This document shows positions 8,232 to 16,918 of a DNA stretch of 64,000 nucleotides, piece by piece (positions within the stretch are counted from its first letter, which is position 1; every line of letters begins with the position of its first letter). A program made the translations under genes and the position numbers. The stretch comes from JAPOXR01 sp965214695 (lineage in GTDB: Bacteria; Pseudomonadota; Alphaproteobacteria; Rhodobacterales; Rhodobacteraceae): contig OZ243967.1 of NCBI GenBank assembly GCA_965214695.1, positions 1,984,001 through 2,048,000 on the forward strand, read 5' to 3'. The notes under the pieces are model-generated. The model ran no database searches and was not told the origin of the DNA. It was given only the letters and a program-made list of their open reading frames with translations.

Positions 8232-9251
8232 GGCTCAGTTTACAAATCGTATGCGTTCGTGGTATGTTCATGAGTAGAACAGGAGACGATCATGGATCAC
8301 AAAGAGTTCCAGGAATGGCTGTCGGGGATTGACCTGCTCAGCCGGGAACAACGCCTTGAGGCCGAAGCGGTTCTCTCGGGATCCTCGCAGGAATCGGCGT
8401 CGCTGGCGGCGATCGAGGCGGCGGTGGGCGAAGACCGCCAATGTCCCCGTTGCCATGCGCCGGGTGCGGTCTTGCGCGGCAGATCCCGCGGTCTTCGGCG
8501 CTACCAGTGCAAGAGTTGCGGCCGGACATTCAATGCAGCAACCGGGACACCCTTGTCGGGCTTGCACCGCAAGGAGCGATGGCTGGATCATGGCGACTGT
8601 CTTGCCGAAGGCATGACCATTCGCCAATCGGCCGAGCATTGCCGGATTGCCGTCAATACCGCGCATCGCTGGCGCCACCGGTTTCTTGCCACGCAAGGCC
8701 GGGGCCCCGGCAAGCTCACCGGTATCGTCGAGGCCGACGAGGCCTATATCCTGGAGAGCCGCAAGGGCGAGCGAGGCCTGGACCGCAAGCCGCGCCGCCG
8801 TGGCGGCAAGGCAGCCAAGCGCGGCCTGTCGGATGAACAGGTTCCGGTACTGGTAGCTGCCGAGCATAGCGGCATGACGGTCAGTGCGACACTTCCAGCG
8901 GCGGGTTCCGATACCCTGCGCCAGGCCACCCCGCCGGTGGTGGATGGTGATATCGTGCTGGTGAGTGATGGCCACCGTGCCTATCCGCCATGCGCACGGG
9001 CAATGGGGGTCCGCCACGAGGCCCTGAACCTGTCCCAGGGGGAGAGGGTGCGCGGCGCCTTTCATATCCAGACGGTGAACAGCCGGCACAGCCATTTGAA
9101 GGGTTTCCTGCGGCGCTACCGGGGTATCGCCACCAGGTATCTCGACAACAATTTGCGATGGTTTCACCGCGTTGATCTGGAGAAGGCCTCGTCACGCAGC
9201 TGTCTAGCGTCAGCGATCGACAGGCCATGCATACGATTTGTAAACTGAGCC
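8232..9251 (+). mobile_element. ISXO2-like (IS1595 family) insertion sequence, right copy, apparently intact
   Basis: The element is 1,020 bp with matching terminal inverted repeats: 8232 onward, GGCTCAGTTTACAAATCGTA; its complement ends at 9251. It encodes one uninterrupted transposase. Its right flank (9252-9259) matches the left flank of the other IS copy and not its own left flank. It is the likely source of transposase for the composite element. Confidence 0.9.
8292..9248 (+). CDS. ISXO2-like transposase (IS1595 family)
   Basis: This is an intact 318-residue transposase. A zinc ribbon (Cys51, Cys54, Cys73, Cys76) binds DNA ends. The RNase-H-like domain has Asp149 (VEADEAYI), Asp226 (LVSDGHRAY) and Asn263 followed by Lys270 (TVNSRHSHLK), so the third catalytic position is Asn rather than Glu, a variant known within the IS1595 superfamily. 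A GGAGA ribosome site precedes the ATG. The stop codon lies in the right inverted repeat. It should be able to move both IS copies and the enclosed cargo, because the outer inverted repeats are identical. Confidence 0.92.
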   Translation: MDHKEFQEWLSGIDLLSREQRLEAEAVLSGSSQESASLAAIEAAVGEDRQCPRCHAPGAVLRGRSRGLRRYQCKSCGRTFNAATGTPLSGLHRKERWLDHGDCLAEGMTIRQSAEHCRIAVNTAHRWRHRFLATQGRGPGKLTGIVEADEAYILESRKGERGLDRKPRRRGGKAAKRGLSDEQVPVLVAAEHSGMTVSATLPAAGSDTLRQATPPVVDGDIVLVSDGHRAYPPCARAMGVRHEALNLSQGERVRGAFHIQTVNSRHSHLKGFLRRYRGIATRYLDNNLRWFHRVDLEKASSRSCLASAIDRPCIRFVN

Positions 9252-9259
9252 TTGTTATT
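9252..9259. repeat. 8-bp target-site duplication, right copy
   Basis: TTGTTATT directly follows the right inverted repeat of the right IS and is identical to 260-267 beside the left IS. Together they mark the two edges of the composite transposon. Confidence 0.85.
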
Positions 9260-9368
9260 TGATATCTCCTTAAGATTGAAAAAGTGGTTTCTCTCCTTTA
9301 GTCGGTTACTGTGTTTGTTGATTAGGAAGTCAACTTCGGATTTTCCTGCATTGCAATTGAGCTGAAAT

Positions 9369-9788
9369 ATGACCGAACAACTTTTTGAAAAAATCGACCC
9401 CAAATCGCTGAATGCAAGGCAAAAGGAAATCTACAATTTCCAAAAGATCGCATCAGTACTTGCCGATTTTGGCTTCAACTGCATCAAGCTTTCCGACGAT
9501 TGGAAGGGTGCAGATTTCATCGCCTGCCACATTGACGGCACCACAATCAAGGTTCAGTTGAAGGGTCGCCTGACCATTCAAAAGAAATACCTAGGGAAAG
9601 ATTTGTGGATGGCATTCCCGGTCGACGGTTTCTGGTTCCTGGTTCCACACGACAAATTGGTCGAGATTGTGGAAGGAGAAGTTCCCTCTGCGCTGAAAAA
9701 CCGTTCGTGGCTTAATGACGGAAATTGCAATTGGCATAACCCGACCAAGAAACTTCGTAAGGCAATGGAGAAGCACAAATTGGTGTAG
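9369..9788 (+). CDS. Small PD-(D/E)XK nuclease-like protein of unknown role
   Basis: The 139-residue protein resembles small restriction-endonuclease-fold proteins. A helix is followed by DDWKGADF with Asp49, then a strand ending in KVQLKGR with Gln63 and Lys65. This gives the D ... Q-x-K arrangement seen in variant PD-(D/E)XK sites. The C-terminus is basic. No methyltransferase, immunity gene or other domain is fused or adjacent. The gene is AT-rich like the left flank and starts about 110 bp beyond the transposon, so it may belong to an older island into which the transposon jumped. The ribosome site is weak. Nuclease activity is inferred from the motif only. Confidence 0.6.
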   Translation: MTEQLFEKIDPKSLNARQKEIYNFQKIASVLADFGFNCIKLSDDWKGADFIACHIDGTTIKVQLKGRLTIQKKYLGKDLWMAFPVDGFWFLVPHDKLVEIVEGEVPSALKNRSWLNDGNCNWHNPTKKLRKAMEKHKLV

Positions 9789-10402
9789 CCATGTATATTA
9801 GCTCCCTCCAATGAGTATGAGCCTGCGGGACACGGCAACTAATTTTCCATCTCTTTCTGGGCCCCTTGGCCTACCGGAATGCCGGCAGAGCCTCTTGCAA
9901 GATCCATTTGACAGGCGATTCTTTCGCCGGATCCGACGATGTCTCCCGGTTTGTCCCGGAGATCGGGGGCGCCAACAATGATCCTGGTGATGGGTGACAC
10001 CGCAGGTTCTGGGCTGTGACTGCACTCACCCGCATGAACTGGTGAACCAGCACCGGACACTGCGCTAAGTCCCCGGTCATGAAGATGTCTTGGATGAGCA
10101 CAGGTATGGGTCGCCGACGATGGTAGAAATTGTCGGCCTGGTGACGCCCGGACTGCTGCTCGACGAGCTGGACCGGTTTGCGGTGGCCGACAAGACCGCA
10201 CCGGAAGTCAAGAACGGGTACCGACAGCGGTCACGAGCCGTCCTGACTTGCGCCTCGACTCCACGCAGCCTCACGCATCGGGGCATGAAGGTCGGTCATG
10301 CAGGATGTGGGCTTCGTTGCGTTTCGGGAGGGAGTGCCTCAGGGCACATTGTCGGAGCGGGGGTGTTGCAGTTCGGGTGGGGTGTCGGGAGGGCTTCAGC
10401 CT
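9789..10402. other. 614-bp stretch without a confident gene at the island/chromosome junction
   Basis: Base composition changes here from AT-rich to GC-rich. Several short overlapping frames occur on both strands (for example 9871-10101 minus and 10090-10434 plus). None has a good ribosome site, family resemblance or a clear codon pattern. It may hold gene remnants. Confidence 0.4.
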
Positions 10403-11017
10403 TCAGGCCGAGGTCACGCAGATGGCCTGGTTGACGTGATCGTCGGCGGTGATCTGGCTTGCCAGGAAGCCGGCCAGGTCGGAGCGGGAAATCGTCTTCG
10501 TCGGGGCCGAGTTTGACGCGGTGACCTTGCCGGTGCCCTCCTTGTTGGTCAGTACCGCCGCTCGTACCGCGGTCCAATCCAAATGGTCGGCGTCGAATAT
10601 CTTCTCCTCCCGCGCGTGCTCGGCAAGGATGGTCTTCAGCATGGTCGAAAACAGCAGCTTCGAATACCAGGGGATGCGCGACCAGCTGTCGCCAACCCCG
10701 GCGGCGGAGATGAAGACGACCCGCCGGACGCCATGCTCTTTCATTGCATCGCTGATGTTGCGTGCACCGACGGAGAGTGTCGTGCGATCCCTGGTGCTGA
10801 CCGGCCCGAGACAGACCAGCACTGCATCCTGGCCGGCGATGGCCTTGCCGACCACGTCACCTTCCAGCACGTTTCCCTGGACCCTGTTCACATTGTCATC
10901 GGCAAATTTGTGGTCAACCGAACGTCCGAAGACTGTGACGTCATGGCCTGCCTCGATCGCGTTCCGACTGGCAATCTCCCCGGTCTTCCCGGTTGCACCA
11001 AAGACAACGACTTTCAT
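10403..11017 (-). CDS. NAD(P)-binding oxidoreductase, NmrA/atypical SDR type
   Basis: The 204-residue protein begins with the nucleotide-binding motif VVFGATGKTG and continues as a compact Rossmann protein (VRRVVFISAAGVG, then WTAVRAAVLTN), like the SDR-a5/NmrA-like NAD(P)H-binding group. These proteins act on quinones, flavins or act as redox sensors. No specific substrate is evident. The start at 11017 is chosen because GGAG lies six bases upstream and the Rossmann motif starts at residue 7; the frame is open further upstream without a good start. It is downstream of yciB on the same strand. Confidence 0.8.
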   Translation of the reverse strand: MKVVVFGATGKTGEIASRNAIEAGHDVTVFGRSVDHKFADDNVNRVQGNVLEGDVVGKAIAGQDAVLVCLGPVSTRDRTTLSVGARNISDAMKEHGVRRVVFISAAGVGDSWSRIPWYSKLLFSTMLKTILAEHAREEKIFDADHLDWTAVRAAVLTNKEGTGKVTASNSAPTKTISRSDLAGFLASQITADDHVNQAICVTSA

Positions 11018-11203
11018 CCGTGACTCCATTTCTGCATGTCGTTCCGGCATCTGCCGGACTACGGGGCTGGCACCTGCCTGATCGAGCCCGGCGATTCTGG
11101 AATTTGCGGGCCGGGCGGAAACCAGCGCGGGCCGGGCAAGGCAGTGGCGACCGGAGGCAGGAGACGGACGTTCCCGGCAAGCCGCGACGCGCCTCGGGCG
11201 CAA

Positions 11204-11809
11204 TCAGGCCTCGTCAGCGGCAATGTATCTGCGCAGCATGATGAACTGCGACACGAAAAACAGCATGGTCAGGCCGGGAACGCCGAATGACTTGAATGTA
11301 ACCCAGAAATCCGTGGACATCATCCGCCAGATCACCTCGTTGGCCGCGGCCAGGGCGAGGCAGAACCCGACCGCCCACCGGGTCATGATCATCCACCCTT
11401 CCTTGTGCATCTTCAATTCGCCACCCATTGCATATTCGATGAATGACCGGCCACGCAGCAGCCCGAACCCCAGGATGCCGGCAAAGAGAAGGTAGATGAT
11501 GGTTGGCTTGATCTTGAAGAACCGCTCGTCATTGAACCAGACGGTCAGACCGCCGAACACGATGACCAGCACTGCAGTAACCACCTGCATTTTCGACAGT
11601 TCGCCGGTGAGCTTCCAGGATATCGCCGACGAGATGAGAAGGAGCGGTATGAACACTGCCGACATCACGATGAATCCGGCATACTCGGTACCGCCGATGA
11701 CAAAACTCTGGTCCCTGATCACCATGTAGCCACCGAAGAACAGGATCAGCGGGCCGAATTCGAGGACAGATTTGAGCCCGGGATGAATACCCCTTTTCCC
11801 GTCCTGCAT
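11204..11809 (-). CDS. yciB: Inner membrane septation protein, YciB/IspZ family
   Basis: The 201-residue polytopic protein has about five or six membrane segments. It opens with KSVLEFGPLILFF, characteristic of YciB/IspZ, and contains WVTFKSFGVPG near the end. YciB affects cell envelope integrity and septation in gammaproteobacteria. It lies alone on the minus strand, divergent from the gene at 12068 across about 260 bp. Confidence 0.88.
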   Translation of the reverse strand: MQDGKRGIHPGLKSVLEFGPLILFFGGYMVIRDQSFVIGGTEYAGFIVMSAVFIPLLLISSAISWKLTGELSKMQVVTAVLVIVFGGLTVWFNDERFFKIKPTIIYLLFAGILGFGLLRGRSFIEYAMGGELKMHKEGWMIMTRWAVGFCLALAAANEVIWRMMSTDFWVTFKSFGVPGLTMLFFVSQFIMLRRYIAADEA

Positions 11810-12067
11810 GGTGGTCTGCTCCGCATTCTGTTGCCGTCGGCAAGGTGCAATATAGGTGGCAGGCGGCGTTTACCAGCAGCTTCGGATGGGCCATCGACGC
11901 CGCCAGGGCTGCCGGCGCCCCTCCGGGGCGACGGCACGATTCCGCGGTGCCGACCCGCGATCCGATGCCTGCCATGGTGACAGGATGATTGCGAGACCGG
12001 AGGGCATCTCGTATCACGCTGGCGAGCTGACAGGGCTGGCCGTCCAGAATCAATTGGGGGAATTTCA

Positions 12068-12640
12068 ATGGCCCGGAAACACCAACAGCATGACATCGTC
12101 CGCCTTAGCATCACGCTCCTCTACGTGGAGCCGAAGGTTGCACGGCGAATGGATGTGCCTGCGGACACCCGTCTCGGTGACCTCCACCTGTACATCCAGG
12201 CCGCGATGGGATGGGAAAACTGCCATCTGTGGGGGTTCGATGCGCGACGGTATGAAAGGTGTGCCCACTGGAGTCTTGATGACTTGGGCGACGGTCCTGA
12301 CGCCACCCTTCTCGACGTCATCGCCTTCCTGCAAGGCAAACAGGAATTCACCTACGTGTATGATTATGGGGACAGTTGGACCCACAGAATCAGGATTGGC
12401 AAGCTGCAGCCGGAGCGTGATAACCGGCACTACCCGTATCTCGTCTCCGGGACCGGGCGCTGTCCGCTCGAGGATATCGGCGGCTCGTGGGGCTACGCGG
12501 AGTTCCTGCGAGCCTTCGATGACCCGGATTCGGAATACCGGGAATACTATCCCGAATTTTTCGACGGGACCGAAACCTGGGGCCCGGAAGATGCCGACCT
12601 CGACGCCAAGCGACGGCAGCTTGCGCGGTACCGGCAGTAG
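12068..12640 (+). CDS. Plasmid pRiA4b ORF-3-like protein
   Basis: The 190-residue protein has the features of the pRiA4b ORF-3 family (PF07929). Early on it has RLSITLLYVEPKVARRMDVP, then LGDLHLYIQAAMGW, CHLWGF, FTYVYDYGDSWTHRI and the ending block PLEDIGGSWGYAEFL. Members are cytoplasmic, are common on plasmids and chromosomes of alphaproteobacteria and have no settled function. The start follows a purine-rich GGGGGAATTTCA segment. It is convergent with the ornithine cyclodeaminase-like gene. Confidence 0.88.
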   Translation: MARKHQQHDIVRLSITLLYVEPKVARRMDVPADTRLGDLHLYIQAAMGWENCHLWGFDARRYERCAHWSLDDLGDGPDATLLDVIAFLQGKQEFTYVYDYGDSWTHRIRIGKLQPERDNRHYPYLVSGTGRCPLEDIGGSWGYAEFLRAFDDPDSEYREYYPEFFDGTETWGPEDADLDAKRRQLARYRQ

Positions 12641-12784
12641 GATTGCCGGGCACGCGCATCCTCTGCCAGGGACAGGGCAGCCATACCTGCCTGACCCGCC
12701 CGGACAGCAGGAAGACGCTGCCGGACGGCGGCTGCCAGGCACCCGCCCCGATGCCGCCTTTCATTCGGGACCAGATCATGGCTC

Positions 12785-13720
12785 TCATGCCCCGACCTGC
12801 CCGTTCCACTTGTCGAGGATGTGACGGGCGGTCATCAGGTCGAGATGGGCACCACCACCATTCTTGAACAGGGTGATCTCTTCCTCGGATTCCCGCGTGA
12901 ATCCGCCGGTCGGGAGGTCGTAGAAGTCGGCAATGACGTCATCGGCGCTGATGATGTTGCGGGCAATCGGCGAGGCCAGTTCGCCGATGTGATCGATGGT
13001 GGTGTCACGTGAATCGACGAACATCCGCGACCGGCGCAGCGCCGTGTCATCCGCCTCGCGCATGTCTGGCCGGTAGGCTCCGATCAGGTCGAGATGGACT
13101 CCCGGTGCAAGCCAGTCACCGCATATGACCGGTGCAGGCGACATCGTTGCGCAGGTGACAATATCGGCCTCGGCAACGGCATCGGCCAGGTCCTCGACCA
13201 CATCGATGGCATGACGGCCGGCCAGCTCTGATGCCAGCCGGTCTGCATTCGAGCGGGTCCGGTTCCAGATCCGGAATTCGGCCCGGGGAAACATCGCCGA
13301 ATAGGCGTCGAGCAGTGACCGGGCGACGGTGCCGGCACCGACAACGAGTATACGGCGGGAATCGGGCCTTGCCAGCCGGGAGGCAGCCAGGACCGAATCA
13401 GCGGCAGTCTTCCACTTGGTGACCAGGTGAAAATCGAACAGCGCCTCGGCCATGCCGGTCCGGTCGGCAAACAGCACCATGGCGCCGTTTGTCGTTGGAC
13501 GCCCCTCCCGGGCATTGACCGGAAAGAGGGTTGCGGTCTTTACGGCAACCCCCATGCCGTCAATGACAGCCGCCCGCGACAGGATGACGTCCTCCCCTCG
13601 TGACAGCAACTGATCGCCGACCTGCGCCCGCGGCTTGCGATGGCCATCCTCCAGGGCCGCGACCAGCTCCTTCCAGTCAAGAAGCCGGTCGGCTTCCGAG
13701 TATCCGATGATTTGTACCAT
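12785..13720 (-). CDS. Ornithine cyclodeaminase / mu-crystallin family enzyme
   Basis: The 311-residue NAD(P)-dependent enzyme has an N-terminal substrate domain with Lys61 (VAVKTATLFP), the family block TKWKTAADS in place of the usual arginine-containing segment, and a Rossmann fold starting at VVGAGTVAR (about 127). GAYRPDMREAD and DSRDTTIDHIGEL are also conserved. Family members include ornithine cyclodeaminase (ornithine to proline), alanine dehydrogenase and ketimine reductases. The Lys in the substrate block suggests it need not be a true ornithine cyclodeaminase. It is divergent from the ArgE-type gene at 13860, which would release ornithine, giving some support to an ornithine-related role. 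Confidence 0.85.
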   Translation of the reverse strand: MVQIIGYSEADRLLDWKELVAALEDGHRKPRAQVGDQLLSRGEDVILSRAAVIDGMGVAVKTATLFPVNAREGRPTTNGAMVLFADRTGMAEALFDFHLVTKWKTAADSVLAASRLARPDSRRILVVGAGTVARSLLDAYSAMFPRAEFRIWNRTRSNADRLASELAGRHAIDVVEDLADAVAEADIVTCATMSPAPVICGDWLAPGVHLDLIGAYRPDMREADDTALRRSRMFVDSRDTTIDHIGELASPIARNIISADDVIADFYDLPTGGFTRESEEEITLFKNGGGAHLDLMTARHILDKWNGQVGA

Positions 13721-13859
13721 GGGTCATTTGCCTCGTCCTGCCGCAGATGCGGGGGCGTTCACGCCGGCTGGTCCGGCAATTTCGTGTTGCCCTATCTTTT
13801 CCGGCGTGGTGATGGTGTCAATCGGACTCATCCATGCCCATCATCGATGCGAGGTCGGT

Positions 13860-15014
13860 TTGAATAGTGTGGAAATACTCGAGAGGCTGATCTCGTTTCC
13901 GACGGTGAGCCGGGACTCCAATTTGGGGCTGGTCAGCTATGTCAGCGATTTCCTGGAGGAGCGGGGCATCCGGACTCACCGGGTGTTCAACGACGAACAC
14001 AGCAAGGCCAACCTGTTTGCCAGCATTGGGCCGGCCGGCCGGCCCGGGGTCATGCTGTCAGGGCATACCGACGTGGTGCCGGTGGATGGCCAGGACTGGT
14101 CGGTCGATCCATTCAGCTTGACCTTCCGCCGTGGCCGATTCTACGGGCGGGGCACTGCCGACATGAAAGGGTTTGTCGCCTGCGCCATGCGGGCGGCGGC
14201 GATCGCCGCCAAGCGGACCCTCAAGACCCCGCTCTGGCTGTCATTTTCGTATGACGAGGAGATCGGCTGCATCGGGGTCAGGCGGCTGATCGAGTTGATG
14301 TCTGATGAGGGCATGCGCCCCAGGATGTGCATCGTCGGCGAGCCGACATCGATGCAGGTGGTCCATGGCCACAAAGGAAAGACCTCGCTGCAGGCAGTCT
14401 GTCGCGGCAGCGAGGCGCATACCGCCTATGCGCCCAGGGCACTCAACGCCTTGCATCTTGCCTGCGACCTCGTCTCGGTCCTGCGGCAAACCCAGGACCG
14501 GCTCAGGAACGAGAGTAGCGGCGATTCCGGTTACGAAATACCCTATACCACCATCCATGCCGCCCGGATTGCCGGGGGGGATGCGCCCAATATCGTGCCC
14601 GCCCATAGCGAGGTGAATTTCGAAATCCGCAATATCGCCCGGGACGATCCGGCAGAGATCATCGCCGGGCTTGAAGCCGAGGTCGGGAGGCTGGTCTCAT
14701 CGGCGCGGGATCTTGCCAGCGAAGCCGATATCAGCTTCCGTATCCTCAATGACTATCCGGGCCTGGACACGCCGCCGGACGATCCGGCATCGCTGTTCGT
14801 CCAGTCGCTGGTCGGGCAGCAGGTGTCCGACAAGGTTGCATTCGGCACCGAGGGCGGCCTGTTTGCCCGGGATCTCGGCACGCCGACGGTCATCTGCGGC
14901 CCGGGATCGATGGACCAGGGACACAAGCCGGACGAGTATATCGATGCCGACCAGATCGGCCGGTGCGAACAGATGATGTTCCGGCTGGTCGGTCGGCTCG
15001 AAGAGGGGATCTGA
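13860..15014 (+). CDS. argE: Acetylornithine deacetylase-type M20 metallopeptidase
   Basis: The 384-residue M20 enzyme has the di-zinc site of ArgE/DapE: His69 and Asp71 (SGHTDVVPVDG), Asp101 (GTADMKG), catalytic base Glu133 with Glu134 (DEEIG), and CIVGEPTSM and a late GPGSMDQGHKPDE for the last ligands. TTG at 13860 is preferred: GAGG lies five bases upstream and the protein then starts at the family position (NSVEILERLISFP). An in-frame ATG at 13812 would add 16 residues. ArgE hydrolyses N-acetylornithine to ornithine and acetate. Specificity within M20 is hard to fix from sequence, so the gene symbol is provisional. Confidence 0.82.
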   Translation: MNSVEILERLISFPTVSRDSNLGLVSYVSDFLEERGIRTHRVFNDEHSKANLFASIGPAGRPGVMLSGHTDVVPVDGQDWSVDPFSLTFRRGRFYGRGTADMKGFVACAMRAAAIAAKRTLKTPLWLSFSYDEEIGCIGVRRLIELMSDEGMRPRMCIVGEPTSMQVVHGHKGKTSLQAVCRGSEAHTAYAPRALNALHLACDLVSVLRQTQDRLRNESSGDSGYEIPYTTIHAARIAGGDAPNIVPAHSEVNFEIRNIARDDPAEIIAGLEAEVGRLVSSARDLASEADISFRILNDYPGLDTPPDDPASLFVQSLVGQQVSDKVAFGTEGGLFARDLGTPTVICGPGSMDQGHKPDEYIDADQIGRCEQMMFRLVGRLEEGI

Positions 15015-15079
15015 GACCTGGACAGGCCCGCCACCAAGAGGAACCGAGCTGACGGCTGACGGCGTCGCGGCGACCCGGG

Positions 15080-16918
15080 TCACGCAGCCAACTGTTCGGA
15101 TTCCTCGGTCTGCTGGCGATGCCACATGGATGCATAGCGTCCATCGAGGGCCAGCAGCTGGTCATGGGTTCCCTGCTCGGTGATCCTGCCACTCTCCAGC
15201 ACGATGATGTTGTCCGAATCGACGATCGTGGACAGCCTGTGGGCGATGGCAATCACCGTTCGGCCGCGCGCCATGTCGCGGAAGCTCTCCTGGATCTCCT
15301 TCTCGGTCTCGGTATCCAGCGCCGAGGTTGCTTCGTCGAGCAACAGGATCGGCGGATTCTTGAGCAATGTCCGGCTGATTCCGACCCGCTGCTTTTCGCC
15401 GCCGGACAGCTTCAATCCCCGTTCGCCGACCTGGGTGTCATATCCTTCCGGCAATTGGTCGATGAATTCGTGCAGTTGTGCAGCCCGCGCAACCTCCTCG
15501 ATCTGCGCTCGTGTCGCATAGGGAAGCCCGTAGGCAATATTGTAGAAGAGCGTTTCGTTGAACAGCACGGTATCCTGGGGAACAATTCCGATCCGGGCGT
15601 GCAGGCTGGCCTGAGTCACCTCCCGAACATCCTGCCCATCAATTCGCAAGGCGCCGCCATTGACGTCATAGAACCGGAATAACAGCCTGCCAATTGTCGA
15701 CTTGCCCGACCCTGACGGGCCGACGATGGCCACGGTCTGCCCGGGCTCGACGACAAGGTTGATGCCCTTGAGAATCGGGCGGTCGGCATCATAGCCGAAA
15801 ACCACGTTCTCGAACTCGATCTTGCCGCCCGTCACCTCCAAATCAGCCGCTCCCGGCTTGTCGCCCACCTCGTAGCCCTGCTCGAGGAGGTCGAACATGT
15901 CGCCCATGTCGACAAGCGCCTGCCTGACTTCACGGTAGACGGTCCCCAGATAGTTCAGCGGGATGGTGATCTGCATCATGTAGGCGTTGACCAGGACGAA
16001 ATCGCCGACCGTGAGTGCGCCCTGCTGAACGCCCAACGCCGCGATCACCAGCACTGCCACCGTGCCGATCGCGATCAGGATCGCCTGACCCAAATTCAGG
16101 AATGCAAGGGAATAGCTGGTCTTCAGCGCCGCCTCTTCATAGCCGGCCATCGAGGAATCATAGCGGTCGGCCTCGCGCTCTTCGGCGCTGAAATACTTGA
16201 CGGTCTCGAAATTGAGGAGGCTGTCCACCGCCTTCTGGTTGGCATCGGTATCCTGGCGGTTCATCTCCTTGCGAATCTGCACCCGCCACGCGGTGACCTT
16301 GAAGGTGAACCAGACATAGATGCTGATCGTCACCAGGATGATGACGAAATACCGGACATCCAGCACCACCAGGAGAATGATCGCGATCATCGACAACTCG
16401 ATGATCAGCGGTCCGATCGAGAACAGCATGAAACGAAGCAGCCAGTCGAGACCCTTGACCCCGCGCTCGATGATCCGTGACAGGCCACCGGTCTTGCGAG
16501 TTATGTGGTATCGAAGCGACAGCTTGTGGATGTGTCGAAATGTCTCGAGCGCCAGCATCCGGAGCGCCCGCAAACCGACCTTGGCAAAGATGATGTCACG
16601 CAACTGGTCGAACCCGACGCTCAGGATCCTGGCGCCGCCATAGGCAACGGTCAGCCCCACCGCCCCGAGCACCCCGGCCAGCAGCAGGTTTTCCGGATCG
16701 GCTCCGGCCAGTGAATCGACGGCGGCCTTGTAGAAGAAGGGCGTGATCACGGCGATGACCTTGGCCAGGGCCAGGGCAACCATGGCCAGCACCACCCGCA
16801 TCTTTGCCGGGCGATTGCCATCGGGCCACAGATATGGCGCAACGCTCCGAATTGTGCGCATTGCACTTCGCCGGTCGGCCAGCCTCTCCAGGGCCTTCTC
16901 GCTTTGGCTATTGGCCAT
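15080..16918 (-). CDS. Atm1/ABCB7-type ABC exporter
   Basis: This 612-residue half-transporter has a membrane domain of about six helices followed by an ATPase. Walker A (GPSGSGKST) is near residue 400, the signature LSGGEKQRVGISR near 504, and Walker B ILLLDEATSALD follows. The N-terminal block with SVAPYLWPDG and the FNFETVKYF-like segment LLNFETVKYFSAEEREADRYD (20 residues of it are typical) are hallmarks of Atm1. Bacterial Atm1 proteins export glutathione conjugates or glutathione-metal species and help with heavy-metal tolerance. The gene stands alone, convergent with the ArgE-type gene. Confidence 0.9.
   Translation of the reverse strand: MANSQSEKALERLADRRSAMRTIRSVAPYLWPDGNRPAKMRVVLAMVALALAKVIAVITPFFYKAAVDSLAGADPENLLLAGVLGAVGLTVAYGGARILSVGFDQLRDIIFAKVGLRALRMLALETFRHIHKLSLRYHITRKTGGLSRIIERGVKGLDWLLRFMLFSIGPLIIELSMIAIILLVVLDVRYFVIILVTISIYVWFTFKVTAWRVQIRKEMNRQDTDANQKAVDSLLNFETVKYFSAEEREADRYDSSMAGYEEAALKTSYSLAFLNLGQAILIAIGTVAVLVIAALGVQQGALTVGDFVLVNAYMMQITIPLNYLGTVYREVRQALVDMGDMFDLLEQGYEVGDKPGAADLEVTGGKIEFENVVFGYDADRPILKGINLVVEPGQTVAIVGPSGSGKSTIGRLLFRFYDVNGGALRIDGQDVREVTQASLHARIGIVPQDTVLFNETLFYNIAYGLPYATRAQIEEVARAAQLHEFIDQLPEGYDTQVGERGLKLSGGEKQRVGISRTLLKNPPILLLDEATSALDTETEKEIQESFRDMARGRTVIAIAHRLSTIVDSDNIIVLESGRITEQGTHDQLLALDGRYASMWHRQQTEESEQLAA

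Larger units (their letters stand above)
268..9251. mobile_element. Composite transposon of two ISXO2-like elements carrying a sugar uptake/catabolism module
   Basis: The 8,984-bp block starts and ends with perfect 23-bp inverted repeats (GGCTCAGTTTACAAATCGTA and onward at 268; its complement ends at 9251). It is flanked by the same 8-bp direct repeat on both sides. The two end ISs are in the same orientation but differ clearly in sequence. Cargo in order: sugar epimerase, solute-binding protein, an inserted IS5-like remnant, two permeases, a zinc dehydrogenase and an ATPase. The cargo looks less GC-rich than the flanking chromosome from 9.8 kb onward. That the block transposed as one unit is inferred from the duplication; the repeats themselves are read directly. 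Confidence 0.8.
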
